NCBI GenBank assembly: GCA_902493795.1
Contig: CABUQZ010000003.1
Location: 24,991 to 88,990, forward strand
From: an uncultured Clostridium sp.
GTDB taxonomy: Bacteria; Bacillota_I; Bacilli_A; RF39; UBA660
Length of the DNA stretch: 64,000 nt
Direction of reading: 5' to 3'
Positions 46,162 through 55,863 of this stretch are shown in pieces. Position 1 is the first letter of the stretch. Each line of letters opens with the position of its first letter. The position numbers were made by a program, and so were the translations under genes. Below the pieces are notes generated by a model. That model was given only the letters and a program-made list of their open reading frames with translations. It searched no databases and was not told where the DNA came from.

Positions 46162-46468
46162 TACCCCTACACCATCCTTTCCAAATGTAAGTTTGTCTAT
46201 TTACAAAATAATATCTATATATTTCTTGTAATAATACCATTACATTATGCTGGTTCGGTATTGGTAGAACTAGTAACAATCCTATTCCAGCTGGTATTAA
46301 TGTAGATATTGCTATCCATGTATTTGACATTTCTTTTTGAAATACAAATAGAAGAATTAATGTACAGGTTATACCAACAAGAAATACTACTAAATCAACC
46401 GGTCTAAAATAACCTAGTATAAGTTTTCCCCTATTAGCATTTGCAGGGATTAAATAATTTCCATCCAT
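46142..46468 (-). CDS. PrgI/VirB3-like membrane protein
   Basis: 108 residues with MDGNYLIPANANRGKLILGYF, two adjacent membrane helices (about 26-45 and 50-70), and a C-terminal LLQEIYRYYFVNRQTYIW segment. Size, helices and position before VirB4 fit the PrgI family, the Gram-positive counterpart of VirB3. The ribosome site is weak. It lies 20 bases after virB6. Confidence 0.8.
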   Translation of the reverse strand: MDGNYLIPANANRGKLILGYFRPVDLVVFLVGITCTLILLFVFQKEMSNTWIAISTLIPAGIGLLLVLPIPNQHNVMVLLQEIYRYYFVNRQTYIWKGWCRGNGDNKK

Positions 46469-46488
46469 TAGTTATCACACTTTCCTTA

Positions 46489-48513
46489 TTATTTTTTTGC
46501 ACTATATCTATCGTTAGCTTGAGCTTTACTTTGTCTTCTTTTTAACTTAGCATTTTCAATATTAATGTCTGATTGTCCATCTTTAAGAGCTTTTCTAAGT
46601 CCAGCTCTACCAGCAGGAGAAGTAGTATCAATAGTATGTTCAACTTTATGACCACTAGCATCAGTTGTAGTGTATGTAAGATTATTTGCTTGTTCAATGT
46701 AGTATTCTAATGTACTGTCGCCACCAAATCCACCATTTGCAATATAGTCTGCCTCGTTATCAGTAAGCAATGTTCCTTTTTCTCTTTCATAATCACTCAT
46801 GTTGACAGTATGAGTAGTCCCACCTGTATCTACTATATCAAATGAATTTCTACCGGCTGTTTTGGCTGCTTCATATTCAGCATTTACACTTTTATAATTA
46901 AACTTTGAACCACTGAAAAGATTTTTGAAAGATCCTGATGAATTATCTGACTTAACCATTTCACTTGATGCTCTATCTAAAATATTTTTCATTATTGCAG
47001 ATTTACTGTCATTTGCAGAAATTGCTTGAGCGATTCCTGTAGCTTCAGTTGAACCAAACATTGCATTAGAAATTGAACTTCCCTGTCTACCCAACCAAGT
47101 TGATCCTGCAGCTCCAGCGTTCAACACTCTTGTATTTCTTTCGTTTTGTGCTTTCATTACAGCACCAATTCCAGCATTCTTACCAGTTAATGCTTTAACC
47201 GCTGTTCCAGCACCAGCTCCTGCTCCTAATAGACCTGCTCCTATGTTTTTGGCTATTCTTAAACCGTTATGTTCTTTTCCATTTTCAGTATCTGCCATAT
47301 AACTTGCTCTTCCTGATGCAATACCAGAACCGATTATTCCTGCTGCTCCAACCGCAGCTCCACCAACAAGACCTGCTGCTTTTCCTAATGTTTTAACATC
47401 ATCAAACAATCCGCCTCCAGAATCTTTAATTCCTATTGCATCTTTGATAAATTTTGGAGCTTCTTTAGCAAAGAAGATTAATCCTAAAATTAATAATATT
47501 GTTAGATAAGTTGATCTAAATCCATTTTCTTCTGGGAAGTTTGTAAATATTCCTCCATCATCACCAGCTGCCACTATCATATGGATTAAAACTACAATTA
47601 AATACACTAATCCTAGTTTTAGGAATATATCTAGAAATGTCTTTATAAGACTATGTATCCACTTTGAAAAGGCACCATCTTTTGATCCTTTAGGATCTAT
47701 TAAAGACATTATTGGAATTGGTGCAATAACTTCTAAAATTATAAGCTTAAAAATACGTTTTGCAATGTCAATAGTAATTCCTAGTAGTAATGCTGCTACT
47801 AAAATTCCTACTACTGATGATACAAAAACCATATAGCTATATTTATAATATTTTGAACCAATTATATCAAGTGGTCCTAAACTTATATTAAATTTGGAAC
47901 ATGAAGTATTTATATTATTGGCAAAATCTGCAAGACTTTGTATTTTTGGTGTATTACTTAAAGTACCATTTCCACAATAATGGTCTAAATCTTCAGGAGG
48001 TGCAAAAAATCCTGACAATGTTGCAGTTGCTATTTCTTCTGACGTTGTTTCTAGTGTTGATGAAACATCTGAACTTGAGAAAGTTCCGCCATACTCACTA
48101 TCACCAAATATTAATCGTGGTAATGTTGGTAAAAATGCATCTTGAGCTCTTGATAACAAACCTTTTTGCCCACTACTACCGAACAAAAATGAAGGAAGTG
48201 CAATAAGGGCAAAAAGCATTATAAATACTCTTTGGAAAAGTTTTCCAACTCCTTTTTCTCCTTTATCTCCCATACTATCGGGATCAATAATATATTGAAA
48301 GAACGAAAATGTTAATTTAAAGGCCATAAAAATACCCAAAACAACATAAATTCGTTGATAAATTCCGTTAAAAACATCTGAATTTGTAGATAATTTTGAT
48401 AGGTCAAAAACACCGAACAAAATCCATTTGATTAGTCCATATATAATTTGATCTAGGAAGCCAAATATACCTCTTATTAAATTCATCCACCAACTTTGTA
48501 CTTGAATTCCCAT
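46489..48513 (-). CDS. virB6: VirB6/TrbL-like polytopic channel protein
   Basis: 674 residues. An N-terminal amphipathic segment leads to about six membrane helices (around 35-70, 90-112, 205-235, 240-260, 275-305, 320-345) with the SPIPIMSLIDP-like loop IAPIPIMSLIDPKGSK. A Gly/Ala-rich segment (about 370-440) precedes a soluble cytoplasmic tail of some 230 residues. This is the layout of Gram-positive VirB6 homologues that form the inner channel. GAGGGTGA precedes the ATG. prgI, trsD and virB4 follow at once. Confidence 0.85.
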   Translation of the reverse strand: MGIQVQSWWMNLIRGIFGFLDQIIYGLIKWILFGVFDLSKLSTNSDVFNGIYQRIYVVLGIFMAFKLTFSFFQYIIDPDSMGDKGEKGVGKLFQRVFIMLFALIALPSFLFGSSGQKGLLSRAQDAFLPTLPRLIFGDSEYGGTFSSSDVSSTLETTSEEIATATLSGFFAPPEDLDHYCGNGTLSNTPKIQSLADFANNINTSCSKFNISLGPLDIIGSKYYKYSYMVFVSSVVGILVAALLLGITIDIAKRIFKLIILEVIAPIPIMSLIDPKGSKDGAFSKWIHSLIKTFLDIFLKLGLVYLIVVLIHMIVAAGDDGGIFTNFPEENGFRSTYLTILLILGLIFFAKEAPKFIKDAIGIKDSGGGLFDDVKTLGKAAGLVGGAAVGAAGIIGSGIASGRASYMADTENGKEHNGLRIAKNIGAGLLGAGAGAGTAVKALTGKNAGIGAVMKAQNERNTRVLNAGAAGSTWLGRQGSSISNAMFGSTEATGIAQAISANDSKSAIMKNILDRASSEMVKSDNSSGSFKNLFSGSKFNYKSVNAEYEAAKTAGRNSFDIVDTGGTTHTVNMSDYEREKGTLLTDNEADYIANGGFGGDSTLEYYIEQANNLTYTTTDASGHKVEHTIDTTSPAGRAGLRKALKDGQSDINIENAKLKRRQSKAQANDRYSAKK

Positions 48514-48581
48514 GAGTTCACCCTCTTACTTATTATAGAATTATTATAGCATAATAAATAATAATAATAAATATATCATTA

Positions 48582-49790
48582 TTATTTATTTTCTTCGTAA
48601 TATGACTTAATTTGATATGGATTTTCTTTTGTTCCATCTCCATCTTTGAACACTGTTCTAGCACCTAATTTAACTACTGGTCTTATGTTAGCTTTATAGT
48701 TGCAAAGATTTGAACTAGCATATTTTCTTGATACTAGGTATGCTTCGTTTGTTGTTTCAGAGTTTGCTGTTAAAAGCCACCAATAATCATCAAATTGTGA
48801 TAGATAGTTATAATTTCCGCAGCTTTTTGCAGATATGCTATTACAACCATCATCTAATGATGCACTCATATAGTAATACGCAGGAAGAAGTGACATATAC
48901 TCTTCCTCTAGAGTAGTTTTACACTCACTACTACCATCTATACTTTCGTCAGTTAAACTTCTTTTTCCAACACAAATTGTCATTGGAGAAATTAAAGTTT
49001 TAATTTTACCACTATTATAAGGTTCTTTATTAGTAATTGATAGTTCTCCATCATAAAACTCTCTTACTTTCTTATAAGCATTACTTTCAAGGCCGTTTTC
49101 CTCATAAATATTTACTCCTTGATATTTATTTGTTTCCTCATTATATTTATCATCCCAAGAATAAGATTTTTGTGACGCATTTTCAAGTATAATCATGATG
49201 TTATTTTGATCATCAACAGCTACTACTCTCCAAATATTTTCATCGATTTTAAGATAGTTATTAACATCATCACCACGGAATACATACTCAATTGAATCAC
49301 CGTTATAACTTGAGTTTTCATCAGTTATAAATTTTCCATCAACTTTTGCATATAGACCTGATCCATATGTAACACCTTCATTATTGTCTTCAATTATTTT
49401 GTCAGCTAATGTAGTAGTATTATATTTACTTCCACACTCAAGATATGGAACATAATCATAGTTTCCATTTCCTGCATTAAAAATACGAACCCCACCTATA
49501 CAACTTACGTCATCCTTAATATAATCTGATAACTCATTCATATAATCATTTGATACTAATCTATCAGAAGAAACTGTATACTCTTCACCAGGTTCAGTAG
49601 GCAAAAAATTTACATCATTTTTCTTATTATCTTCAATGTATTTTTTTGTTTTTTTAACAAGTAGTTCTTCTACTTCTTCATAAGAATATTTTTTCCCCCC
49701 ACTTACAGAATTTTTAAGCAATAAAACTATTACTAATAATACTAATAATCCTATTAAAATTCCAACGTATTTCATCATTTTTTTGTCCAT
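48582..49790 (-). CDS. Membrane-anchored protein with DUF6273-like domain
   Basis: About 402 residues from ATG 49790 (GAGGTGACC upstream; the GTG three codons earlier is less likely). One N-terminal helix (about 7-27) is followed by an outside domain. The second half has WRVVAVDDQNNIMIILE, a WDD motif, a DDYWWLLTANSETTNEAYLV segment and RPVVKLG, the pattern of DUF6273-type surface domains. Several cysteines may pair. The N-terminal half with a helix and following alpha stem is pilin-like in layout. It lies between VirB2 and VirB6 with its own promoter. Confidence 0.7.
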   Translation of the reverse strand: MDKKMMKYVGILIGLLVLLVIVLLLKNSVSGGKKYSYEEVEELLVKKTKKYIEDNKKNDVNFLPTEPGEEYTVSSDRLVSNDYMNELSDYIKDDVSCIGGVRIFNAGNGNYDYVPYLECGSKYNTTTLADKIIEDNNEGVTYGSGLYAKVDGKFITDENSSYNGDSIEYVFRGDDVNNYLKIDENIWRVVAVDDQNNIMIILENASQKSYSWDDKYNEETNKYQGVNIYEENGLESNAYKKVREFYDGELSITNKEPYNSGKIKTLISPMTICVGKRSLTDESIDGSSECKTTLEEEYMSLLPAYYYMSASLDDGCNSISAKSCGNYNYLSQFDDYWWLLTANSETTNEAYLVSRKYASSNLCNYKANIRPVVKLGARTVFKDGDGTKENPYQIKSYYEENK

Positions 49791-49809
49791 GTTGGTCACC
49801 TCTATCTAT

Positions 49810-49837
49810 ATTTTATCATTGTAAAAAAAAAATACAA
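49810..49837 (-). promoter_or_regulatory. Promoter of the DUF6273-VirB6-VirB4 unit
   Basis: TTGTAT and TAAAAT on the minus strand with 16-base spacing, about 20 bases before the start; it partly overlaps the VirB2 terminator tail. Confidence 0.6.
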
Positions 49838-49862
49838 GAAAAAAAGGAAGTAATCTTCCTTT
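49836..49862 (-). terminator. Terminator after the VirB2-like gene
   Basis: AAAGGAAG/CTTCCTTT hairpin with a 4-base loop and seven T on the minus strand. Confidence 0.85.
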
Positions 49863-50178
49863 ATCTACTATTCCAACACTGAAACCAACCAGTGGTATCA
49901 GCATCATCTGATCCAATAAGTCCCATAACAGCGTCAACTAATGTTACTGCAAAGAATACCGCAACTGCTGCTATTGCACGTTTAATAAATTTACCTTGAG
50001 CTGCTTTAATTTCTTTTTCATCACTTGCTAATACAGCCTTTGATAAATCAATTACACCCATTATCAATAGTGCAATTGGAATTATTATTTTAATAATATT
50101 AAATAAATTTTTTACAGTGGATACAATTGGACCTAATCCTCCACATACATCATCTGCAGCTACTAGAAACATATCCAT
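49861..50178 (-). CDS. VirB2/TrbC-like pilin
   Basis: 105 residues. Two hydrophobic helices (about 27-48 and 68-92) flank a charged loop DLSKAVLASDEKEIKAAQGKF, the classic VirB2/TrbC hairpin plan. Cys12 and Cys101 lie outside the helices and could form a disulfide. There is no strong cleavable signal. A strong AAGGAG site fits a highly expressed subunit, and a terminator follows directly. It lies last in the Tad transcript and just before the VirB6 transcript, joining the two parts of the system. Confidence 0.8.
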   Translation of the reverse strand: MDMFLVAADDVCGGLGPIVSTVKNLFNIIKIIIPIALLIMGVIDLSKAVLASDEKEIKAAQGKFIKRAIAAVAVFFAVTLVDAVMGLIGSDDADTTGWFQCWNSR

Positions 50179-50241
50179 AATAACACTCCTTCAATTCATA
50201 TTGTTATAATACAATATCATTTTCTTTTTGTCAATATTCGA

Positions 50242-51207
50242 TTATACCATTCCTAAACGATTAAGTAAATCATTTATTTCACGTGGACGCTCACGATCAT
50301 TTAAAGGTGGTAAAACATAGAATATTTCAACTCCTGCTTCAGATGAGAATTCTTTAACATCTGCTTCAGAAAGAGTTGATTTATTTATAATAATTTTTTT
50401 GTCTCTTATTTTGCTAAAAATATTTCTATCTCTTAGCATTAATTTATTTAATTTTATAACAGAAGGTTCTATAAGGTATATAGTGTCATCACAAATAGAA
50501 TCCTCATATTCATTTAGATCAACTAAAACGAAGTTATAGTCTTTAGCTTTCATTAAATCTGTTGCTAAAGAATTCTTATCTGAAGATAACATATTTTTTT
50601 CTCTATAAAATGAGAAATCCCTTTTATCTACTTCTATTGAAAAAACTGATAAATTATGATTATCTTCAAGTTCTTTCTTCATCATATATACAAGAGAAGT
50701 TGCACCAGCACCATCAGTGATATTCTTTACTCCAAGTGTATGAATTCCACTATAAGATGGTTGTGTTTGCTCATATTGTTCTACTGGTTGTCCTACGTTC
50801 ATCATTGGTTGTGGCTGTGGTCCAGCTCCTATTTGATGAAGGTGTGCTACTTCTTTATATGTATTTGGTGTATTTAATAAATAGATTACTCCATCACCAT
50901 TAGTGGTGAAATTGTAATACCCCATTGATATAAGCTTTGATAAAAAATAGTTATTTGCGACCTGTGAACTAGGTGGAATTAACAAAATTATTTTATCAAT
51001 TGGAAGCCCTATTGATAATTTTTGATATGTTACTACATCTTCAGATTGTTGAAGTGCAGTAATATCAATTATCATTCGTGCGAAGAAAAAGTTAGTAAAA
51101 GTACTAATTATCTCATCGGCACTAAAAGTTCCTCTAAGCGTTTTTATTATTTCAATATTTAACGGGGTTAAAATATTTTCTTGTTGATTTACAATTAATA
51201 CGTTCAT
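50242..51207 (-). CDS. CpaE/TadZ-like ATPase-fold protein
   Basis: 321 residues. The first 115 residues look like the receiver-like domain of CpaE/TadZ. After a Gln/Pro-rich linker (about 130-150) a MinD/ParA-like domain starts with GVKNITDGAGATSLVYMM, a degenerate P-loop (DGAGATS instead of KGGVGKT), so ATP use is doubtful. CpaE/TadZ places Tad machines at the pole. Its position among tad genes supports this. Confidence 0.75.
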   Translation of the reverse strand: MNVLIVNQQENILTPLNIEIIKTLRGTFSADEIISTFTNFFFARMIIDITALQQSEDVVTYQKLSIGLPIDKIILLIPPSSQVANNYFLSKLISMGYYNFTTNGDGVIYLLNTPNTYKEVAHLHQIGAGPQPQPMMNVGQPVEQYEQTQPSYSGIHTLGVKNITDGAGATSLVYMMKKELEDNHNLSVFSIEVDKRDFSFYREKNMLSSDKNSLATDLMKAKDYNFVLVDLNEYEDSICDDTIYLIEPSVIKLNKLMLRDRNIFSKIRDKKIIINKSTLSEADVKEFSSEAGVEIFYVLPPLNDRERPREINDLLNRLGMV

Positions 51208-51235
51208 ATCACTAACCTACCCTTATTATCTTCTT

Positions 51236-51667
51236 TTATCCTCCTCTTGTTCCATCTGTTTCACATACATTGTTTAAGAACAACGTTACTCCATCATGTG
51301 TACCACTACCTACAGATGTTCCTGTTTCTATTGTTCTTGTTTCACCTTTTATAGAAACATTAAAGGCAATGTTAACAATTGGAAATGAAAATGTTGAATA
51401 TAACTGAAGGGAATAATATGACCCTCTTGTCACATCAAATTTACATATTTGATAATACCCATCATCTGGATAACCATACACTTTTAGTTGTTCTCTTAGT
51501 TCATCCTTTGTCTTTACGCCTTCTTGTCTTTCAATATAGTTAATCATTGAGTTTTTTATTTTAACAATTCTTGCGTATTTGATAACAGATGCCATAAACG
51601 CAATAAATATGCTTAAAAAGAACAACACTATCCAAAATAGCATTGTACCACCAATAGATTCACGCAT
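51236..51667 (-). CDS. TadE/TadF-like minor pilin
   Basis: 143 residues. A membrane helix near the N-terminus (about 8-28) is followed by a short alpha stem and a beta domain outside, with one cysteine pair (Cys66 and Cys137 region). This is the size and plan of TadE/TadF pseudopilins. It lies after the Flp-like gene and before CpaE. GGAG precedes the ATG with a long spacer. Confidence 0.65.
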   Translation of the reverse strand: MRESIGGTMLFWIVLFFLSIFIAFMASVIKYARIVKIKNSMINYIERQEGVKTKDELREQLKVYGYPDDGYYQICKFDVTRGSYYSLQLYSTFSFPIVNIAFNVSIKGETRTIETGTSVGSGTHDGVTLFLNNVCETDGTRGG

Positions 51668-51694
51668 CCATTATCACACTCCTTCTCTTACTTT

Positions 51695-51892
51695 TTATTT
51701 ACTACCAACTTTGTGACACTCAGATTTTCCAGTATTTGGATCTGTTGTACAAACTGTATCTGTTCCTTCATTGTACTTATCTCCAACACTATTTAAGATA
51801 TTAGGTAAAAAGAATGTAACAAATGTTAAAACAGCTGCAATTGCTATGATTGTAACTAATGTCATGTTTAATTCTCCTGTTGCCTCTTTCAT
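51695..51892 (-). CDS. Flp-like major pilin
   Basis: 65 residues starting MKEATGELNMTLVTIIAIAA. A very short N-terminus leads straight into one hydrophobic helix (about 10-33) and a small hydrophilic tail with two cysteines (CTTDPNTGKSEC), perhaps a disulfide loop. This matches the short Flp-type pilins found beside tadB/tadC in Gram-positives. The usual G|xxxxE cleavage motif is not obvious; no prepilin peptidase gene is in the window. A strong AAGGAG site is present. Confidence 0.75.
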   Translation of the reverse strand: MKEATGELNMTLVTIIAIAAVLTFVTFFLPNILNSVGDKYNEGTDTVCTTDPNTGKSECHKVGSK

Positions 51893-51954
51893 AAACTATT
51901 CTCCTTTCTATGCTATATTTTTATTATATACTCTTTTTTTATTTATATCAATAT

Positions 51955-52758
51955 TTAAAATCCAAAAAGCATTAACATTGACAATAGTAATATTACCATT
52001 GTTCCACCACCAGTAACTACAAGCATTGTCATTGTTTTCTTTTCCATTTTATCAAGTCTTTGTTTATACTTTACTTCACGAGCTTTATTTTGAAGTGATG
52101 AAACTGATTTAGAGAAAATCAACAATTGTTTATATTTATTTTCTTGCGCTCCTAAACCTAATCTATATAGAAGTCTCATCATTCTCATTGAATCACGTAC
52201 TGGATATGCTATTGCAAAATCCATATATGGTTGAATTGTAGAATCTCCTGCATCTATTTTTGCTACCATTTCTCTTAAACCAGACTTGAATACATCTGGT
52301 GCACTTTCGATTGATCTTGCTAGTGCAACTGGAACTGTGTAGTTTTGGCATAATATTTCTAGGTTTTTCAAATAATATGGAAGTAATAAATCTACCTGTG
52401 CCATATATTTTTTATAATACCCTTTTAAACTAGTATACCCTGACTTAAATATGAAGTAAGATACAACTAAAAGCATCATTATGTTTAGAAATGATAAATT
52501 ACCACCTATTACCATCATTGCTGTTAATATCAAAAATGAATAAAAGGCATTTTTTATTCTAGACATAAACACTTTGTTAGTGTCAACATTTTCTCCATAT
52601 TTGGCATGAAGTAAGAAATCGTAGTCTTTTTCCTTAAGCCCAAGTAAATATCCATCATCTGTATTAAAGAATTTTTTGGTACTAACGGTATCTGTATAAA
52701 ACAATCCAATTCCTAACAATATTAAAATTATAACTGTTTCTATCATACTACTCAGCAC
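51955..52758 (-). CDS. tadC: Tad platform protein TadC
   Basis: 267 residues of the type II secretion F (GspF/TadC) family, with hydrophobic helices at about 5-22, 75-110 and 240-265 around a helical cytoplasmic domain (LLPYYLKNLEILCQNYTVPV, RSIESAPDVFKSGLREMV). It forms the inner-membrane platform with TadB. It overlaps tadB by 11 bases. Confidence 0.85.
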   Translation of the reverse strand: MLSSMIETVIILILLGIGLFYTDTVSTKKFFNTDDGYLLGLKEKDYDFLLHAKYGENVDTNKVFMSRIKNAFYSFLILTAMMVIGGNLSFLNIMMLLVVSYFIFKSGYTSLKGYYKKYMAQVDLLLPYYLKNLEILCQNYTVPVALARSIESAPDVFKSGLREMVAKIDAGDSTIQPYMDFAIAYPVRDSMRMMRLLYRLGLGAQENKYKQLLIFSKSVSSLQNKAREVKYKQRLDKMEKKTMTMLVVTGGGTMVILLLSMLMLFGF

Positions 52759-53647
52759 CTACGTTCTCGTTATAATATTTTTCTCCAGATAGAAGAAAAT
52801 AACTATTAAATAAAACTATTCCGTGAAGAGCAAATTTAACTATTGGCTCTTCAAGTATTTGTAAATAATTCTCAATACCTAATAAGTATTGAACTAGTGC
52901 AACCATGGCATATAGAAGTAAACCATATTGAACAAATTGTTTGTGGAAGTTTTTTCTATCCATTCTATCTCTATATACTCCTTCTACTAATACGTCGATA
53001 TCTAGAAGCATATTTTCAAGAACTTCGTTAGAGTCACGTGCACCTTCTTTAGTAATCTGTAAGAATAGTTGGTGCATATTTCTTGTCATATGGTATTCAT
53101 ATTTTGTATTCATAAATTCAATTGATTCATTGATATCTCCATTTTTATATGCCATATCAATCATATATTTTACATCTTCTAATACAGGAGACTCTAATAC
53201 TCCTGAATTATAAACTCCTTCAAGAGCTTTAACAAAGTTTTGCGTTGTCTGAAACTCCATTATAGTATTTGTTGTGTATACTTGAATTTGCTCAAAAAGA
53301 AACTCTGAATAAATTCTTTTACATCTTAAATACGTTAAATATGGAATAATACTTACTACAACGACTACATATATAATTGATACTACAATGTTATAGAAAT
53401 ATAAGTAAGATATTGCAAATGCAACTCCTGCAAATATTGCTATTTGGACAAGATATTCTTTCTTCGAATATTCTTGTCCCATTGATTTAACCTTTTCTCT
53501 TATTTGTCTAAATGAATAAGGAGCATATCTTTCGTAAACGTTTACGGCTTGATCAACGACAAATTTGTGCATTGATTCGTCTCCTTTTTTGAAATAGAAG
53601 GCTATACCAAAGATAAATATAACTAATGCAATTATTGTTTCAACCAT
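52748..53647 (-). CDS. tadB: Tad platform protein TadB
   Basis: 299 residues, also GspF-type. Membrane helices at about 3-20, 70-110 and 245-290 surround a cytoplasmic helical domain (EFQTTQNFVKALEGVYNSG; LQITKEGARDSNEVLENML). It pairs with TadC and receives force from TadA. The gene lies 22 bases after tadA. Confidence 0.85.
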   Translation of the reverse strand: MVETIIALVIFIFGIAFYFKKGDESMHKFVVDQAVNVYERYAPYSFRQIREKVKSMGQEYSKKEYLVQIAIFAGVAFAISYLYFYNIVVSIIYVVVVVSIIPYLTYLRCKRIYSEFLFEQIQVYTTNTIMEFQTTQNFVKALEGVYNSGVLESPVLEDVKYMIDMAYKNGDINESIEFMNTKYEYHMTRNMHQLFLQITKEGARDSNEVLENMLLDIDVLVEGVYRDRMDRKNFHKQFVQYGLLLYAMVALVQYLLGIENYLQILEEPIVKFALHGIVLFNSYFLLSGEKYYNENVGAE

Positions 53648-53669
53648 AAAAGCACCTTCTTTCTTATTG

Positions 53670-55832
53670 CTACATTATTAATGGATTTAGTGGACTTGCA
53701 AGTGGATTTGTCTCATTAGTTTGATTGTTATCTGTAATTCCTCCGAAAAATTTCGAAGGTTGATTTACTGTTTGTCCCATTGTTTGCTGATTCATATTTT
53801 GTCCACTAGGCTCTAGTTGCTGTACATTAATTCCAACTGGTTGTGGTTGTACCATTTGTCCTTGTGGTTCAATCATCTGTGAAACCTGTTGTGGTTGAAC
53901 AAATTGAGGAATTGTTTGTGGAATTACTTGCTCTACTTGTATAGGTTGTGGAACAATTTGTTGTACAGGTTGACTAATTACTTGTTGTGGTATTACCTGT
54001 TGTACCATTTGAGGATTTAATACTTGTTGTTGCGGTACTACTTGTTGTAATGGTTCTATTTGGATATTTTGAGGAACCAGTTGAGGCTGTATTGCCTCGT
54101 GCACCTCTATATTTTGTGGTGCAGCACTTTGTAGTGGTGCGTTTTGTGGTGCAACATTTTGTTGTACGATATTTTGTTCAGGTACTAAATTAGTACTACT
54201 TTGATTTAGCGGATTAATTTGATTTATAGGTTGTTGTATTGCTTTTGGTGATTCTGTTATTGTTTCTTGTGTTTGTGGCTTTCCTACAACATTTCCTTTA
54301 TTTTCTTCGTTATTTTGTACTAATTCTTCAACTTTAGGTTCTTCTTGCTTATTTGCTACTTGCTGTGTTTCTTTATTTTGTTCTACTGCAGTTGTTTCAT
54401 TATTCGTATTTTGTCCAGGTATATGAACTGTTTGTCCATTTGGCTCTTTTACATCGCTTTCAATACCATTTGCTTTATTGGCTTCTGCAAGAGACGCCAT
54501 TTTCTCACCAAACAAATTATTTATATCAATACCTTGTCCTTCAAGATAACCCTTGATATATTTGGTTGGTTCTGTATAGAATTCTTCTCCAGCAACATTT
54601 TTTAAATAAATATTATTAAATTGTGGCTCATTATCATCTGTTACGAAGAATTCACAAACTCCTGCTATTTCACGAACGAATCTTTTTTCTACTGAGCTAT
54701 AACGTCCACGAACAAATACACCTATTTGAACATAACGATATATTGTTTTTAAGAATTGTACTACATCGATATTTGATTCAAGCAAACTATACATACGGTG
54801 AGGTATACTTTCAGCTTTATCAGCATGGATTGTAGACAAGATATAGTGTCCTGATGAAATTGAGTTACGTACTGCTGTAACTGCTTCTGCACTACGAACT
54901 TCGGAAAGTAAAATCCACTTTGGGTTCTGTCTCATACATGTAACAAGTACATCTGAGTAAGAAGCAATGTTATTTGTTTTCATAGCAACTATATCTCTTT
55001 GTGGGAAAATACGGTCTAGGTGTAACTCTAATGTATCCTCGATAGTTATTAATTTTTCGTTTTCTGCTGTGTGACTTGCAAGATACTTTACAAGCTCAGT
55101 TTTTCCTGAACCAGTTTCTCCACATACAATTATGTTACAATGTCCTTTAACACAATTTATCAAAAATTCATGTATACTTAATTCAATATATTTTTCTTTT
55201 AAAAGTTTGTTTTTTTCAAGTCTTATCTTTGCTGGTGTTTTACGGAAAACACAGGCAATTCCATTTCTTGCTATTGATTCATGAACGAAGTTCATACGAA
55301 GTTCTGCACTTTCTGAGTCCAAGAATGGATGGGCCATATTAAATGTTTTACCCATTACGTTAGAACACTGAAAGGCTATTTTTTCGATAAGTTCATTATC
55401 AACATCTTGTTGTTCTGCTCTATAAACACCTTTTTCTAATGATTTTAGCCATAATTGTCCGTTATTACTATATGAGATATCAGTGACATCATCATCGTCC
55501 AAATATTTTTTTAGTGGTCCAAAATCTATTTGTGAAAAGTTATCGGCATCTCTTTCAAAATTTGTCTTTTTAGCAGGTCCTTTTTTGAAGTCTTCCATTG
55601 CTTGTTGTTCTTCTAATTTTTTTCTTTCTTGTTCTTCTTGAGCTTCTTTAACTCCTGCCATTAAGTCTATTTTTCCATTTTGAGGTGCTTCAGTATTTGC
55701 AGTAGCAGTTGTTGGTTCTGTTGTTTGTTGTGTAGTACTACTGTTGCCATTATTACTATTATTGTTACTACTTGTACTAGTACTAGAAACATTTCCAAAG
55801 CCAATACTCCCAAAATTCATTGACTCGTTCAT
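53670..55832 (-). CDS. tadA: Pilus assembly ATPase TadA/CpaF with Gln-rich tail
   Basis: 720 residues. A low-complexity Ser/Asn/Thr N-terminus (1-50) leads to a PilT/VirB11-type ATPase (about 95-450) with Walker A GETGSGKT (238-245), the Asp box IEDTLELH, Walker B ILLSEVRSAEAV and the His box STIHADKAES. The last 260 residues are Gln/Pro/Val-rich (VPQ, QPQ, VQQ repeats) and look disordered; standard TadA proteins end soon after the ATPase. It powers pilin assembly, and as a VirB11 relative could also serve the adjoining type IV channel, which in Gram-positives usually lacks VirB11. Confidence 0.92.
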   Translation of the reverse strand: MNESMNFGSIGFGNVSSTSTSSNNNSNNGNSSTTQQTTEPTTATANTEAPQNGKIDLMAGVKEAQEEQERKKLEEQQAMEDFKKGPAKKTNFERDADNFSQIDFGPLKKYLDDDDVTDISYSNNGQLWLKSLEKGVYRAEQQDVDNELIEKIAFQCSNVMGKTFNMAHPFLDSESAELRMNFVHESIARNGIACVFRKTPAKIRLEKNKLLKEKYIELSIHEFLINCVKGHCNIIVCGETGSGKTELVKYLASHTAENEKLITIEDTLELHLDRIFPQRDIVAMKTNNIASYSDVLVTCMRQNPKWILLSEVRSAEAVTAVRNSISSGHYILSTIHADKAESIPHRMYSLLESNIDVVQFLKTIYRYVQIGVFVRGRYSSVEKRFVREIAGVCEFFVTDDNEPQFNNIYLKNVAGEEFYTEPTKYIKGYLEGQGIDINNLFGEKMASLAEANKANGIESDVKEPNGQTVHIPGQNTNNETTAVEQNKETQQVANKQEEPKVEELVQNNEENKGNVVGKPQTQETITESPKAIQQPINQINPLNQSSTNLVPEQNIVQQNVAPQNAPLQSAAPQNIEVHEAIQPQLVPQNIQIEPLQQVVPQQQVLNPQMVQQVIPQQVISQPVQQIVPQPIQVEQVIPQTIPQFVQPQQVSQMIEPQGQMVQPQPVGINVQQLEPSGQNMNQQTMGQTVNQPSKFFGGITDNNQTNETNPLASPLNPLIM

Positions 55833-55863
55833 ATTTCACCTCTTATTTATTCTGTTTATTCTT

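Noticed and set aside
37422..51207. Conjugative element or plasmid
   Set aside because: No relaxase, replication, integration or partition genes and no att repeats are visible, and holA is part of the same transcript as the tail of the locus.
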